Made by a program: the position numbers and the translations under genes | The notes under the pieces: model-generated | What the model was told of the DNA's origin: nothing | Seen by the model: only the letters and a program-made list of their open reading frames with translations | Database searches by the model: none | Source: Lentzea sp. NBRC 105346 | Lineage (GTDB): Bacteria; Actinomycetota; Actinomycetes; Mycobacteriales; Pseudonocardiaceae | Direction: 5' to 3' | Length of the DNA stretch: 64,000 nucleotides | Assembly: GCF_030269605.1 (NCBI RefSeq) | Contig: NZ_BSTQ01000014.1 | Location: forward strand, 1 to 64,000 | In this document: piece after piece, positions 35,047-44,747 of the stretch | How positions within the stretch are numbered: position 1 is the stretch's first letter | Layout of the letters: each line of letters opens with the position of its first letter

Positions 35047-38000
35047 ATGGAGTTCCGGATCTTGGGGCCGCTCGAGGTGCGCTCGGGTGCGGTCCGGCTC
35101 GAAGTCGGCGGGGTCCGCAACCAGAAAGTGCTGGCAGCACTGGTGCTCTCGGCCGGGCGTGTCGTCACGCTGCCGCACCTGGTGGACGTCGTCTGGGGCG
35201 ACCGGCCGCCGTCGACGAGCAAGCACCAGATCCACAAGAGCATTGCCGAGCTGCGGATGGCGCTGTACGCCGGCGGAGACCTGATCCAGACCGACACCGC
35301 GGGGTACCGGCTCGCCGGGGGCGAGGTCGACCTGCGGACGTTCGAGAACCTGGTGGCCGAGGCGCAGGACAAACCGGCCGAGCAGGCCGTCGCGAAGCTG
35401 CGTGCCGCGCTGGCGTTGTGGCGCGGCAAGGCGCTGGCGGGACTGGAGAGCCCGGCGCTGCACGCGGAGGCCGACCGGCTGGAGGAACGGCGGGTCGAGG
35501 TGCTCGAGCAGTGCGTCGGGCACGAGCTCGCGCTCGGCCGGCACCGCGAGCTCATCCCGGAGCTGACCGCGCTGGTGACCGACCATCCCTTTCGTGAGCG
35601 GTTCGCCGAGCTGTTGATGACGACGCTCTACCGGTCGGGACGGCAGGCCGACGCGCTGGCCGTCTACCAGGAGACGCGGACGCGGCTGGCCGACAACCTC
35701 GGGGTCGAGCCGGGCGCGAGCCTGCGCGCGGCGCACCAGGCCGTGCTGAGCCAGAAGCAGGAGCCGGGGAAACAGCCGACCGTCGCCCCGCCGGTGAGCA
35801 CGCCCGCGCAGCTCCCCGCCGACCTGCGGACGTTCTCCGGCCGGGCGGACCACCTCGCGCGGCTGGACGCCATGCTCGATCAGGGTGCGGACACCGTCGT
35901 GATCACCGCCATCGCCGGGGTCGCGGGTGTGGGCAAGACCGCGCTGGCCGTGCACTGGGCGCATCGCGTGCGCGACCGGTTCCCGGACGGCCAGCTGTAC
36001 CTCAACCTGCGCGGGTACGACGAAGCACCGCCGACCTCGGCGGCGGACGCGCTCGGGCAGATCCTCCGTTCGCTGGGGGTCGAGAACGACCGCGTGCCGC
36101 GCGAGCTCGACGAGCGGGCCGCGTTGTACCGGTCGCTGCTCTCGCAACGGCGGGTGCTGCTCGTGCTGGACAACGCGGCGTCGGAGTCGCAGGTCCGGCC
36201 GCTGCTGCCGGGGACGGCCCAGTGCGCCGTGGTGATCACCAGCCGCAACGATCTGCGCGGGCTGGCCGCGCTGGACGACGTGCACCAGATGGAGCTGGAC
36301 GTGCTGGCGCCCGCGGAGGCGGAGGAGCTGATCATCCGCGCGCTCGGGTCCGCCCGTGCCGGCGCCGAACCCGAGGCGGTCGCCGAGCTGGCGCGGCTGT
36401 GCGGGCACCTGCCGCTCGCGATCCGCATCGCCGTGGCGGAGCTGGTGCGCCGGCCGCACGACCCGATCGCCGACGTGGTGGACGAGATCGCCGGCGATCG
36501 CCTGGCGCGGCTCGCGATCCGCGGCGACCAGCGCGCGGCCGTCACCGCCGCGTTCGACCTCTCTTACCGCGCGCTGCCCGACGACGCGCGGGTGCTGTTC
36601 CGCAGACTGGGTCTGTTGCCGCGCACCGACTTCACCATCGAAGCGGCCGACGTGCTCGTCGGTGCGCCGGCCCGGAACCTGATCACGTTGCTGGAGTCGG
36701 CGAGCCTCGTGGAGGCGCACACGTCCGGCCGGTTCCGCGTGCACGACCTCGTGTGGCTGTACGCGCGGGAACGCATGCGCGACGACCCGGACCACGAGGC
36801 GGCCTGGCGGCGGCTGCTGGAGTTCTACCTGGACACCACCGACGCGGCCGGGCGCATGCTGGCGCCGGACATGTTCCGGCTCGAACGCGCTACCGGCGCC
36901 TGCGGTTTCGCCTCACGGGGTGACGCACTGTCCTGGTTGGACAGTGAGCGGGAGGCCGTCGTGGCGCTGGTGTCGCAGTGCGCCAAAGAGGGGCCGGTCC
37001 CGTTCGCCTGGCACCTCACCGATGCTCTGCGGCCGTATTTGTGGCTGCGTAGGAATGCGGCCGACTGCATCACGACGGGCCAGGCCGCACTGCGCGCCGC
37101 GACGGCCGCGGGTTCGCTCGAGGGACAGGGCAGCGCGCACAGCACGCTCGCGACCGGCCGCATGGAACAGGCGGGTCCGCAGGTCGAGCACTGGCTGGCG
37201 GCACGCGAGGCGTACCGCGCGGCCGGTAACCTGCGCGGCGAGATCCACGCGCTGCACAACCTCGGCAACGTGCACATCCAGTTCGGCAGCCCGGCACGCG
37301 CGACCGAACTGCTCGGCCAGGCGCTCGCCCTGGTCGACGACGCGCCGCGCAAGTCGTTGACGCTGACCAGCATGGGCGTGGCGGACGGCTTCGCGGGCCG
37401 GCTGAGCGCCGCACTCGGCCACTTCGAGCTTGCCCTGGTGTACGCCCGCTCGACCGGGGACGAGCTCCGCGAGGTTCCCGTGCTCGGCGGCCTGGGCGAC
37501 GTCTGCTGCCAGCTCGGTGACGTGGACCGGGCCCGAGTCTGCGCGGGCCGGGCGCGCGTGCTCGCCGAGAGTTCCGCGTCGCGCACGTGGCGGCTGAACA
37601 CGTCGCGTTCGATGGCCATGCTCGAACGGGACACCGGCCGCTCGTCCGTCGCGCTGGCCACCGCGTCGACGCTGCTCGCCGCGGCCGAGGAGACCGCCAC
37701 CAGCCACTACGTGCTCGCGGCTCTGGTCGTGCTCGGCCAGCTGCACCTGCACGCCGGGCGGTACGAGGAGGCCGTCTCCGTCCTGGAACGTGGCCTGGCG
37801 CTGGCCCGGTCGGCGGAGAAGGCCTACTACGAGGCGTCGCTGCTCGTCGAGCTGGCGCGGGTGCCGGGCGGGGAGGCGTACGGGCCTCGTGCGCTGGAGC
37901 TGTCCCGGCAGCGCGGGTTCCGGGTGCTGGAGGGTCGCGCGCTGGCGGGCGTGGCCTGGCAGGACTCGTCGAAGTCGGCGGCCGCGGAGGCGTTGGAGAC

Positions 38001-38169
38001 GCAGCTTGCCACCGGGCACCGGCTCGGCCAGGCGGAGGCGTTGGTGCTGCTGGGACGGGTGGACGAGGCCCGCGAGATCTTCGCTGTCTACACCGGGGAC
38101 GGCGACCACGCTCCCGCGGGCACGCTCGGCTTCGAAGGAACTAACGTGTGCTCATGCCATCGGTCCTGA
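35047..38169 (+). CDS. SARP/AfsR-type regulator with NB-ARC and TPR domains
   Basis: 1040 residues from ATG 35047; the upstream in-frame sequence is antisense to tex and not part of the gene. OmpR-like winged helix (about 1-90, FRILGPLEVRSGAVRLEVGG), BTAD (about 95-240), STAND ATPase with Walker A GVAGVGKTALAVHWAH near residue 292 and RRVLLVLDNAAS as Walker B, then TPRs to the C-terminus (HALHNLGNVHIQFGSPARATEL). Family members activate antibiotic or differentiation genes. The SDR gene starts inside its last 22 bases, so the SDR may be a cotranscribed partner. Confidence 0.94.
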   Translation: MEFRILGPLEVRSGAVRLEVGGVRNQKVLAALVLSAGRVVTLPHLVDVVWGDRPPSTSKHQIHKSIAELRMALYAGGDLIQTDTAGYRLAGGEVDLRTFENLVAEAQDKPAEQAVAKLRAALALWRGKALAGLESPALHAEADRLEERRVEVLEQCVGHELALGRHRELIPELTALVTDHPFRERFAELLMTTLYRSGRQADALAVYQETRTRLADNLGVEPGASLRAAHQAVLSQKQEPGKQPTVAPPVSTPAQLPADLRTFSGRADHLARLDAMLDQGADTVVITAIAGVAGVGKTALAVHWAHRVRDRFPDGQLYLNLRGYDEAPPTSAADALGQILRSLGVENDRVPRELDERAALYRSLLSQRRVLLVLDNAASESQVRPLLPGTAQCAVVITSRNDLRGLAALDDVHQMELDVLAPAEAEELIIRALGSARAGAEPEAVAELARLCGHLPLAIRIAVAELVRRPHDPIADVVDEIAGDRLARLAIRGDQRAAVTAAFDLSYRALPDDARVLFRRLGLLPRTDFTIEAADVLVGAPARNLITLLESASLVEAHTSGRFRVHDLVWLYARERMRDDPDHEAAWRRLLEFYLDTTDAAGRMLAPDMFRLERATGACGFASRGDALSWLDSEREAVVALVSQCAKEGPVPFAWHLTDALRPYLWLRRNAADCITTGQAALRAATAAGSLEGQGSAHSTLATGRMEQAGPQVEHWLAAREAYRAAGNLRGEIHALHNLGNVHIQFGSPARATELLGQALALVDDAPRKSLTLTSMGVADGFAGRLSAALGHFELALVYARSTGDELREVPVLGGLGDVCCQLGDVDRARVCAGRARVLAESSASRTWRLNTSRSMAMLERDTGRSSVALATASTLLAAAEETATSHYVLAALVVLGQLHLHAGRYEEAVSVLERGLALARSAEKAYYEASLLVELARVPGGEAYGPRALELSRQRGFRVLEGRALAGVAWQDSSKSAAAEALETQLATGHRLGQAEALVLLGRVDEAREIFAVYTGDGDHAPAGTLGFEGTNVCSCHRS

Positions 38170-38954
38170 TCACCGGAGCCGCCCGCGGTATCGGCCGCGC
38201 CAGCGCGCTGCACCTCGCCGCCGCGGGTTGGAACGTCTACGCCGGGATGCGCGTGCCGGAACCGCTCGGCGACCGGATCACCCCGGTCCGGCTGGACGTC
38301 ACCAACGACGACCACATCGAGCAGCTGGGCGACCTGCCACAGCTGGACGCCGTGGTCAACAACGCGGGCATCTTCGTCGGCGGGCCGGTGGAGACGCTCG
38401 ACCTCGACGAGCTACGGCACCAGCTGGAGGTCAACGTCGTCGGCCAGGTCGCGGTCACCCAGGCCGTCCTGCCGAAGCTGCGGGCGCGGCGCGGGCGGGT
38501 GGTGTTCGTGTCGTCGGCCAACGGCCGGGTGTCCGCGCCGATGACCGGTGCGTACGGCGCCTCGAAGTTCGCGCTGGAGGCGATCGCGGACGCCATGCGC
38601 ATCGAGCTGCGGCCGTGGCACATCGGGGTGTCGCTGGTCGAGCCCGGCGTGATCGACACCGACATGTGGCGCAACAGCGACACGACGCTCAAGGAGACGA
38701 TCGCGGCGCTGTCGCCGGCCCACCGCACGCTCTACGCCCGGCACATCACCGGTCTCACCAAGGCCATGGTCCGCATGCGGCGTGGCACTCAGCCGGTGTC
38801 GATGGTCGCGCAGGCGGTGGAACGAGCGTTGACCGACAAGAATCCGAAGGCCCGGTACCCGGTTGGCAAGGACGCGCGGGCGCAGGAGGTGCTGCGCGCG
38901 ATCCTGCCGACGCGGGTGATGGATGCCCTACTCGCTCGCGTTTTCGGGATCTAG
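38148..38954 (+). CDS. Short-chain dehydrogenase/reductase
   Basis: 268 residues from GTG 38148 (AAGGAA eight bases upstream); ATG 38154 is an alternative. Classical SDR: cofactor motif TGAARGIGRA, NNAG in VVNNAGIF, catalytic Ser in VVFVSSANG and YxxxK in YGASK. Cofactor-binding acidic or basic residues suggest NADPH or NADH cannot be decided. Its last 46 codons are repeated downstream in a tandem duplication. Confidence 0.93.
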   Translation: MLMPSVLITGAARGIGRASALHLAAAGWNVYAGMRVPEPLGDRITPVRLDVTNDDHIEQLGDLPQLDAVVNNAGIFVGGPVETLDLDELRHQLEVNVVGQVAVTQAVLPKLRARRGRVVFVSSANGRVSAPMTGAYGASKFALEAIADAMRIELRPWHIGVSLVEPGVIDTDMWRNSDTTLKETIAALSPAHRTLYARHITGLTKAMVRMRRGTQPVSMVAQAVERALTDKNPKARYPVGKDARAQEVLRAILPTRVMDALLARVFGI

Positions 38955-39194
38955 CTTCGGGCGCCGGACGACGCCCGAGGTGAGGTTGAGCGGGCCGGTC
39001 GGTGGAACGGGCGTTGACCGACAAGAATCCGAAGGCCCGGTACCCGGTCGGCAAGGACGCGCGGGCGCAGGAGGTGCTGCGCGCGATCCTGCCGACGCGG
39101 GTGATGGATGCCCTACTCGCTCGGGTCTTCGGGATCTAGCTTCGGGCGCGGGGCGAGCCGGACGATGCCCGAGGTGAGGTCGAGCGGGCCGGTC
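38815..39194. repeat. 185-bp tandem duplication of the SDR 3' end
   Basis: Unit 1 (38815-38999) and unit 2 (39000-39194) are nearly identical with a period of 185 bases; unit 2 has nine extra bases after GCTTCGGGCG. Each holds the last 46 SDR codons plus, on the minus strand, the end of the small gene at 39113-39277. The second SDR fragment has no start, and the first small-gene fragment is likewise a remnant. Confidence 0.9.
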
Positions 39195-39277
39195 TCCTCG
39201 TACTCCTCGCCCGTGCCCGACTCATCCGACTCTTTGCGCAGCTTGCGTCCCGGAAACATCTCGCCCAGTTGACCCAT
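39113..39277 (-). CDS. Small acidic hypothetical protein
   Basis: 54 residues, MGQLGEMFPGRKLRKE at the start, then an acidic stretch (SDESGTGEEYEE) and TGPLDLTSGIVRLAPRPK. Codon use is normal for this genome and the C-terminal LDLxSGxVRL pattern is well formed. It starts inside the last 56 bases of the exporter gene in another frame. A mutated copy of its C-terminus lies in duplication unit 1. Family unknown to me. Last gene of the sulfur operon if cotranscribed. Confidence 0.6.
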   Translation of the reverse strand: MGQLGEMFPGRKLRKESDESGTGEEYEETGPLDLTSGIVRLAPRPKLDPEDPSE

Positions 39278-42200
39278 GCTCCGACAATACGTCCCACATC
39301 CGGGCGTAGAGGCCGTCGCGCAACAGCAACTCGGCGTGGGTGCCGAGCTCGGCGACCCGGCCGCCGTCGAGCACGGCGATCCGGTCGGCGCGCGCGGCGG
39401 TGGTGAGGCGATGCGCGACCACGAGGGTCGTGCGCCGGCGGGTCACCGCGTCGAACGCCCGCGCGACGAGTTCCTCCGTCGCGAGGTCCAGGGCCGCCGT
39501 CGCCTCGTCCAGCAACAGGATGTCCGGGTCGACAAGCTCCGCACGTGCCAGGGCGAGCAGTTGTCGTTGTCCCGCGGACAGGTTCCGGCCGCGTTCACCG
39601 ACCGGCTGTGAGTAGCCGAGCGCCTCGACGACCGGTCCGGCGCCGACCGCCCGGACCGCGGCGGCGACCTCCGAATCGGTCGCGTCCGGCCGGCCGTAGG
39701 CGATGGCGTCGCGGACGGTGCCGTTGAACAGGTGCGCCTCCTGTGGCACGAAACCCAGCCGGTGCCGGTAGTCCGCCAGCGACAACGAACGCAGGTCGTG
39801 GCCGTCGATCGACACCGCCCCGGACGTCGGATCGTAGAACCGCGCCACCAGCTTCACGATCGTCGACTTGCCCGCACCCGTGCGACCGACCAGGGCAAGC
39901 GTCTCGGCGGGCCGCACCCGCAACGAGACACCGCGCAGCGCCTCCCGGTCGTCGGTGTACGCGAAGTGCACGTCGGAGAACACGAGCTCGCCGCGCAACC
40001 GGCCGACCGGGAGCGAGCCGGACGGCGTGGACGTCGGCGTGCGCATCAGGTCGCGCAGCCGGGACAACCCGATCACGGCCTGCTGGTAGCCGTCGAACAC
40101 CTGCGGCAGCTGTTGCATCGGCGCGAAGAACAGCTCCACGAGCAGCAGGAACGCGATCAGCGTGCCCACCGAGTCCGCCCCGGCCAGCAGCACGAGCGCC
40201 GACGCGACGGCACCGAGCAGCTCGACGAACGGGAAGTAGGTCGCGATGTTGCGCTGCGCCCGCAACCGGGCGACGACGAACCGGTTGCCCAGCAAGGAGA
40301 ACTCGGCCTCGTTCACCGGTGAACGCCGGAACGCCTGGGTGACCCGCAGCCCGGCGACGCTCTCCTGCAGGTAGGCGTTCACCGCGCTGATCCGCTCGCG
40401 CGCCTCCATGTACGCGGGCACCGACCGGCGCCGGAACAGCACGGTCGCGAGGACCAGCGCCGGCAGCACCACGAGCATGACCAACGCCAGGGACGGGTCG
40501 ATCACCAGCATCGCCACGAGCACACCGGCCACGGTCAGCACCGCGACGAACGCCGTCGCGACCCCGGTCTGCAGGAACGCCGACAGCGCGTCCACGTCCG
40601 TGGTCATCCGCGTCATGATCCGGCCGCCGAGCTCGCGCTCGTAGTAGTCCAGGCCGAGCCGTTGCAGCTGCGCGAAGGTCTTGACGCGCAACGTGTACAG
40701 CAGGCGTTCGCCGGTCCGCCCGGTCACCCGCACCTGCCACACGCTCAACGCCCACGCCGCCAGCACCACCACCAGCGCGGCCGAGGCGGCGAGCGCCACG
40801 CCGTTCTCCACGCCCTCGCGGATCAGCACCGGCAACGCGATCTGCGCCGCCGCGTCCAGTGCCACCAGCAGCAGGCCGAGCAGCAGCGGAGTCCGAAGTG
40901 GACGGAGTAGTCGGCCGAGACCGAACGACGGGTCCGCCGCCCGTGCCTCGGCCACCGGCACATCCGGCAGATCGCGCACCGGAGTCAGGTTCTCCAGCAG
41001 GGACAACATCTCCGTCGAGGGCGGCGCGGACGCCATGAGCCCGCCGCCCGCGTGCGGGGGACTGCTCGCCGCGGCGGCGAACGCGTGCGCCGAGTGCGCG
41101 GACATCGACGTGACCGCCCGGCGGAGCACCGGCCGCGCGCGCAGTTCGAGTGTGCCGTCGTGGTCGACGATCGCGCCATCGTGCACCGCGACCACCCGGT
41201 CGGCCAGCGCGAGCGTCGACGGCCGGTGCGCGATCACCAGGACGGTTCGGCGCCGCTGCGCGACGAGGTTCGCGTGGATCTCCGCCTCCACCCGCGGGTC
41301 GATCGCCGAGGTCGCGTCGTCCAGGATCAGCACCTGGGGGTCGTAGAGCAACGCCCGTGCCAGCGCGATCCGCTGCCGCTGCCCGCCGGACAACGTCAGG
41401 CCCTGCTCGCCGATCACGGTGTCGTAGCCGTCCGGCAGCGCCGAGATGAACTCGTCGGCGCACGCGGCCCGCGCCGCGGCGCGCACGTCCGCCAACGACG
41501 CGTCCGGCCGGCCGTAGGCGATGTTGGCGCGCACGGTGTCCGACCGCAGCGAGGTGTCCTCGAAGACGACACCGATCCGCGTTCGCAGTGAGTCGAGGTC
41601 CAGCGCGCGCACGTCGTGTCCGCCGACTCGCACGACGCCGGAGGTGGGGTCGTAGAACCGGTTGAGCAGCAACGCGATCGTCGACTTGCCGGATCCGGCG
41701 GCCCCGACCAGCGCGACCGACTCACCGGGCTGGACCCGCAGCGACGCGCCGCTCAGCACCGGCGTCGCGCCGGGGTACGCGAACGTCACGTCGAGCAGCT
41801 CCAGCGACGGCGGGACGTCCGGCAGCACCACCGTTCCGGACGACGCTTCTGGTGCGGCGTCGATGATCTCGAGCACCCGCGTGACACCGGCGCGGGCCTG
41901 CTGGCTGATCGTCAGCAGCATCGCGAGCTGCCGCACCGGGTTCACGAAACCACCGAGGTACGTCGTGAACGCCAGGAACGTGCCCAGCGTGAGCGAACCC
42001 CGCGCGACCATCAGCCCGCCGAACGCCAGCACCGCGACCTGGCCCAGGGCCGGCACGGCCTGCATGGCCGGGTTGTACCTGGCGGTGAGCCGGTTGACCC
42101 GCATCCGCGACCCGAACAGGCGCCGGGCCCGCTCCTCCAGACCGGCCTGTTCGCGCTCCTCCTGGCCGAAACCCTTCACCACGCGCACACCGGTGACCGC

Positions 42201-42764
42201 GGCCTCGACCCCGGTCGCCACCTCGGCGGCCTCCTGCTGCGCGTGCCAGTTCGCGGGGAACAGGTCGCGCCTGCTGCGGTACGCGATGAACCACAACGCG
42301 GGCCCGACGGCCAGCGCGACCAGCGTCAGCGCGGGGGAGAGGACCGCCATGACGACCACGGAACCCAGGAACATCAGCACGTTCCCGGTGATGTTGGGCA
42401 GGAAGTTCAGCAGCGTCTGGATCAGCGTGACGTCCGAGATCGACCGGCTGACGACCTGCCCGGTCTGCAGGTCGTCCTGGCGTTCGCCGTCCAGCCGGTG
42501 CAGCGCGGCGAACACGTCGTCGCGCAGATCCTGTTGCACCGCCAGGGAAAGCTTGCCGGACCGGTAACGGCGGACGTACCCGGCACCGAACCGGACGAGC
42601 GCGACGGCGAGGAACCCGATGATCCAGCCGTCCACGCCGTGGTCGACGAGATGCCGGAGCACCAGGGGAAGTGAGGCGGTGGCCACCGCGGCGACGAACG
42701 CCGCGCCGAAGGCGAGCGCGAGGTCGCCGCGGTGGCGCAGACAGTACCCGAGCAGGCGGTTCAA
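39222..42764 (-). CDS. Fused double ABC exporter
   Basis: 1180 residues, two complete half-transporters in one chain (TMD1-NBD1-TMD2-NBD2), about 12 membrane helices. NBD1: Walker A GAAGSGKST, signature LSGGQRQRIALARAL, Walker B LILDDATSAID with Asp in place of the catalytic Glu, so degenerate. NBD2: GRTGAGKST, LSAGQRQLLALARAE, LLLDEATAALD, canonical. Resembles mycobacterial Rv0194-type multidrug exporters. The start lies one base after the stop of the flavin monooxygenase, so it is translated from the same mRNA as the sulfur-uptake genes. Confidence 0.92.
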   Translation of the reverse strand: MNRLLGYCLRHRGDLALAFGAAFVAAVATASLPLVLRHLVDHGVDGWIIGFLAVALVRFGAGYVRRYRSGKLSLAVQQDLRDDVFAALHRLDGERQDDLQTGQVVSRSISDVTLIQTLLNFLPNITGNVLMFLGSVVVMAVLSPALTLVALAVGPALWFIAYRSRRDLFPANWHAQQEAAEVATGVEAAVTGVRVVKGFGQEEREQAGLEERARRLFGSRMRVNRLTARYNPAMQAVPALGQVAVLAFGGLMVARGSLTLGTFLAFTTYLGGFVNPVRQLAMLLTISQQARAGVTRVLEIIDAAPEASSGTVVLPDVPPSLELLDVTFAYPGATPVLSGASLRVQPGESVALVGAAGSGKSTIALLLNRFYDPTSGVVRVGGHDVRALDLDSLRTRIGVVFEDTSLRSDTVRANIAYGRPDASLADVRAAARAACADEFISALPDGYDTVIGEQGLTLSGGQRQRIALARALLYDPQVLILDDATSAIDPRVEAEIHANLVAQRRRTVLVIAHRPSTLALADRVVAVHDGAIVDHDGTLELRARPVLRRAVTSMSAHSAHAFAAAASSPPHAGGGLMASAPPSTEMLSLLENLTPVRDLPDVPVAEARAADPSFGLGRLLRPLRTPLLLGLLLVALDAAAQIALPVLIREGVENGVALAASAALVVVLAAWALSVWQVRVTGRTGERLLYTLRVKTFAQLQRLGLDYYERELGGRIMTRMTTDVDALSAFLQTGVATAFVAVLTVAGVLVAMLVIDPSLALVMLVVLPALVLATVLFRRRSVPAYMEARERISAVNAYLQESVAGLRVTQAFRRSPVNEAEFSLLGNRFVVARLRAQRNIATYFPFVELLGAVASALVLLAGADSVGTLIAFLLLVELFFAPMQQLPQVFDGYQQAVIGLSRLRDLMRTPTSTPSGSLPVGRLRGELVFSDVHFAYTDDREALRGVSLRVRPAETLALVGRTGAGKSTIVKLVARFYDPTSGAVSIDGHDLRSLSLADYRHRLGFVPQEAHLFNGTVRDAIAYGRPDATDSEVAAAVRAVGAGPVVEALGYSQPVGERGRNLSAGQRQLLALARAELVDPDILLLDEATAALDLATEELVARAFDAVTRRRTTLVVAHRLTTAARADRIAVLDGGRVAELGTHAELLLRDGLYARMWDVLSEHGSTGRDVSGTQAAQRVG

Positions 42765-42765
42765 C

Positions 42766-44088
42766 TCAGACCGCCACCAGCTCGAACTGGTTGGCGGGCC
42801 GGGGCAGGCCGTAGTGCTCGCGCAGGGTCGTGCCCGTGTACTCGGTGCGGAACAGACCGCGGGCGCGCAGGATCGGCAGCACTTGGTCCGCGAACACCTC
42901 CAGTCCGGACGGCAGCACGGCGGGCATGATGTTGAACCCGTCCGCCGCGCCCGAGCGGTACCAGTGCTCGATCGTGTCCGCGACCTGTTCCGGTGTGCCC
43001 GCGAACGTCTTGTGCCCGCGTCCGCCGCCGAGCCGCCCGATCAGCTGGCGCACGGTGAGGTTCTCGCGCCGCGCCAGCTCGACGATCAGCGTGTACCGCG
43101 ACTTGGCGCCCTCGATCTCCTCCTCGGTGGGCAGGTCGTCCGGCAGCGGCCGGTCCAGGTCGAGGCGTTCGGCCGGAACCTTCAGCAGCTTCGCGAGGTT
43201 GGCACGCGCGTACTCGGGAGCGATCAGCCGGTCCAGTTCCTCCTCCGCCGCAAGGGCTTCCGCCTCGGTCGACCCGATCACCGGCACCAGGCCGGGCAGG
43301 ATCTTGACGTGGTCCGGATCCCGCCCGAACGCCACCGCGCGGCGTTTGACGTCCTGGTAGAACGCGATCGCGTCCTCCAGCGTCTGCTGCGCGGTGAACA
43401 CCGCCTCGGCGTGCTTCGCGGCGAAGTCCTTGCCGTCCTCGGACGATCCGGCCTGCACGAGCAGCGGGTGGCCCTGCGGCGAGCGCGGCGCGTTCAACGG
43501 CCCCTGCACGCTGAAGAACCGGCCCACGTGGTTGATCGGGTGCACCTTGTCCTTCAACGCGTGCACGCCGGACGCCTTGTCGGCGACGATCGCGTCGTCC
43601 TCCCAGGAGTCCCAGAGCTTCTTGGACACCTCGACGAACTCCGCGGCCCGCTCGTAGCGCTGGACGTGCGCCGGTTGTGCGTCGAGCCCGAAGTTGCGGG
43701 CGGCGTCGTCGCCCGCCGTGGTCACGATGTTCCAGCCCGCCCGGCCACCGCTCACGTGGTCCAGCGAGGAGAACCGCCGTGCGAGGTTGAACGGTTCGTT
43801 GTACGTCGTGGACGCCGTCGCGATCAGGCCGATCCGGGACGTCACCGCGGCGAGCGCGGTCAGCAGGATCGTCGGTTCGATCCGGCCGGACGGCCGCCGG
43901 CCGGGGTCGCCGAACTGCGCCGGGCTGTCGGCGAGGAAGACCGAGTCGAACTTGGCTCTCTCGGCGATCTGCGCGATCCGCTGGTGGTAGGCGATGTCCA
44001 GGTGGGACAACGGATCGCTCTCCGGCAACCGCCAGGACGCCTCGTGGTGCCCGGTGTCGATGATGAACAGGTTCAGGTGCAGCGTCAT
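42766..44088 (-). CDS. NtaA/SnaA/DszA-type flavin monooxygenase
   Basis: 440 residues. LLM-class FMNH2-dependent monooxygenase: LNLFIIDTGHHEASWRLPES at the start, FDSVFLADSPAQFG, RIGLIATASTTYNEPFN, GGRAGWNIVTT and HPLLVQAGSSEDGKDFAAKH are typical of the NtaA/SnaA/DszA group. It would oxidise an imported organosulfur (or amine) compound with FMNH2 supplied by the flavin reductase at 46591-47070. ATGA overlap with the ATPase gene upstream. Confidence 0.92.
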   Translation of the reverse strand: MTLHLNLFIIDTGHHEASWRLPESDPLSHLDIAYHQRIAQIAERAKFDSVFLADSPAQFGDPGRRPSGRIEPTILLTALAAVTSRIGLIATASTTYNEPFNLARRFSSLDHVSGGRAGWNIVTTAGDDAARNFGLDAQPAHVQRYERAAEFVEVSKKLWDSWEDDAIVADKASGVHALKDKVHPINHVGRFFSVQGPLNAPRSPQGHPLLVQAGSSEDGKDFAAKHAEAVFTAQQTLEDAIAFYQDVKRRAVAFGRDPDHVKILPGLVPVIGSTEAEALAAEEELDRLIAPEYARANLAKLLKVPAERLDLDRPLPDDLPTEEEIEGAKSRYTLIVELARRENLTVRQLIGRLGGGRGHKTFAGTPEQVADTIEHWYRSGAADGFNIMPAVLPSGLEVFADQVLPILRARGLFRTEYTGTTLREHYGLPRPANQFELVAV

Positions 44089-44747
44089 GCGGCGACTCCG
44101 ATGCCGAGAGCGGACAACAGGTGGGTGCGGTCGGCGGAGTGCGCCGGGATGTCGAGGCCGATCCGGCCGTCCTGGAGGATGACGATCCGATCGGCGAGAT
44201 CGATGGCCTCGTCGACGTCGTGCGTTACCAGCAGGACGGCGGGCCGGTGCCGCGCGCACAGCTCGCGCAGCAGGTCGTGCATCTTGATGCGGGTCAACGC
44301 GTCGAGCGAGCCGAACGGTTCGTCGGCGAGCAGCACGCGCGGTTCGCGGACCAGGCAGCGGGCCAGCGCGACCCGTTGCTGTTCACCGCCGGAGAGCTCG
44401 CTGGGCCACGCCTTCTCGCGGCCCTTCAGCCCGACCTCGGCCAGCGCGGCCCTGCCGTTGCCGGGTTTCACGCCCAGCTCGACGTTGTCCAGCACCCGCA
44501 GCCACGGCAGCAGCCGCGAGTCCTGGAACGCCACCGCGACCTCGTCCGGCACGTTCAGCTCACCGCTGCCCTTGACGTCGTAGTCGAGTCCGGCGATAGC
44601 CTTGAGCAGCGTGCTCTTGCCGGATCCACTGCGGCCCAGCAGTGCCACGAACTCGCCTGGCGCGATCGTGAGGTCAAGACCGTCCAGGACGTTGCGGTCG
44701 CCGAACGCGCGGACGAGGTTGTTCACCCGGACAGCGTGCGTCGCCAT
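44085..44747 (-). CDS. ssuB: Sulfonate-type ABC importer ATPase
   Basis: 220 residues. Walker A LLGRSGSGKSTLLKAIAGL, Q-loop FQDSRLLPWLRV, signature LSGGEQQRVALARC, Walker B VLLADEPFGSLDA and switch His in VTHDVDEA. The PWLRVLDN motif after the Q-loop is characteristic of SsuB/TauB. Start overlaps the permease gene by 25 bases. Confidence 0.93.
   Translation of the reverse strand: MATHAVRVNNLVRAFGDRNVLDGLDLTIAPGEFVALLGRSGSGKSTLLKAIAGLDYDVKGSGELNVPDEVAVAFQDSRLLPWLRVLDNVELGVKPGNGRAALAEVGLKGREKAWPSELSGGEQQRVALARCLVREPRVLLADEPFGSLDALTRIKMHDLLRELCARHRPAVLLVTHDVDEAIDLADRIVILQDGRIGLDIPAHSADRTHLLSALGIGVAA

Noticed and set aside
23488..38169. Antibiotic biosynthetic cluster around the two SARP regulators
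   Set aside because: No polyketide synthase, NRPS, terpene or RiPP core genes are present; neighbours are housekeeping or single enzymes.
39276..42674. Long plus-strand frames opposite the exporter gene
   Set aside because: Shadow frames of a high-GC gene with Arg/His/Gln-rich composition and no domains.
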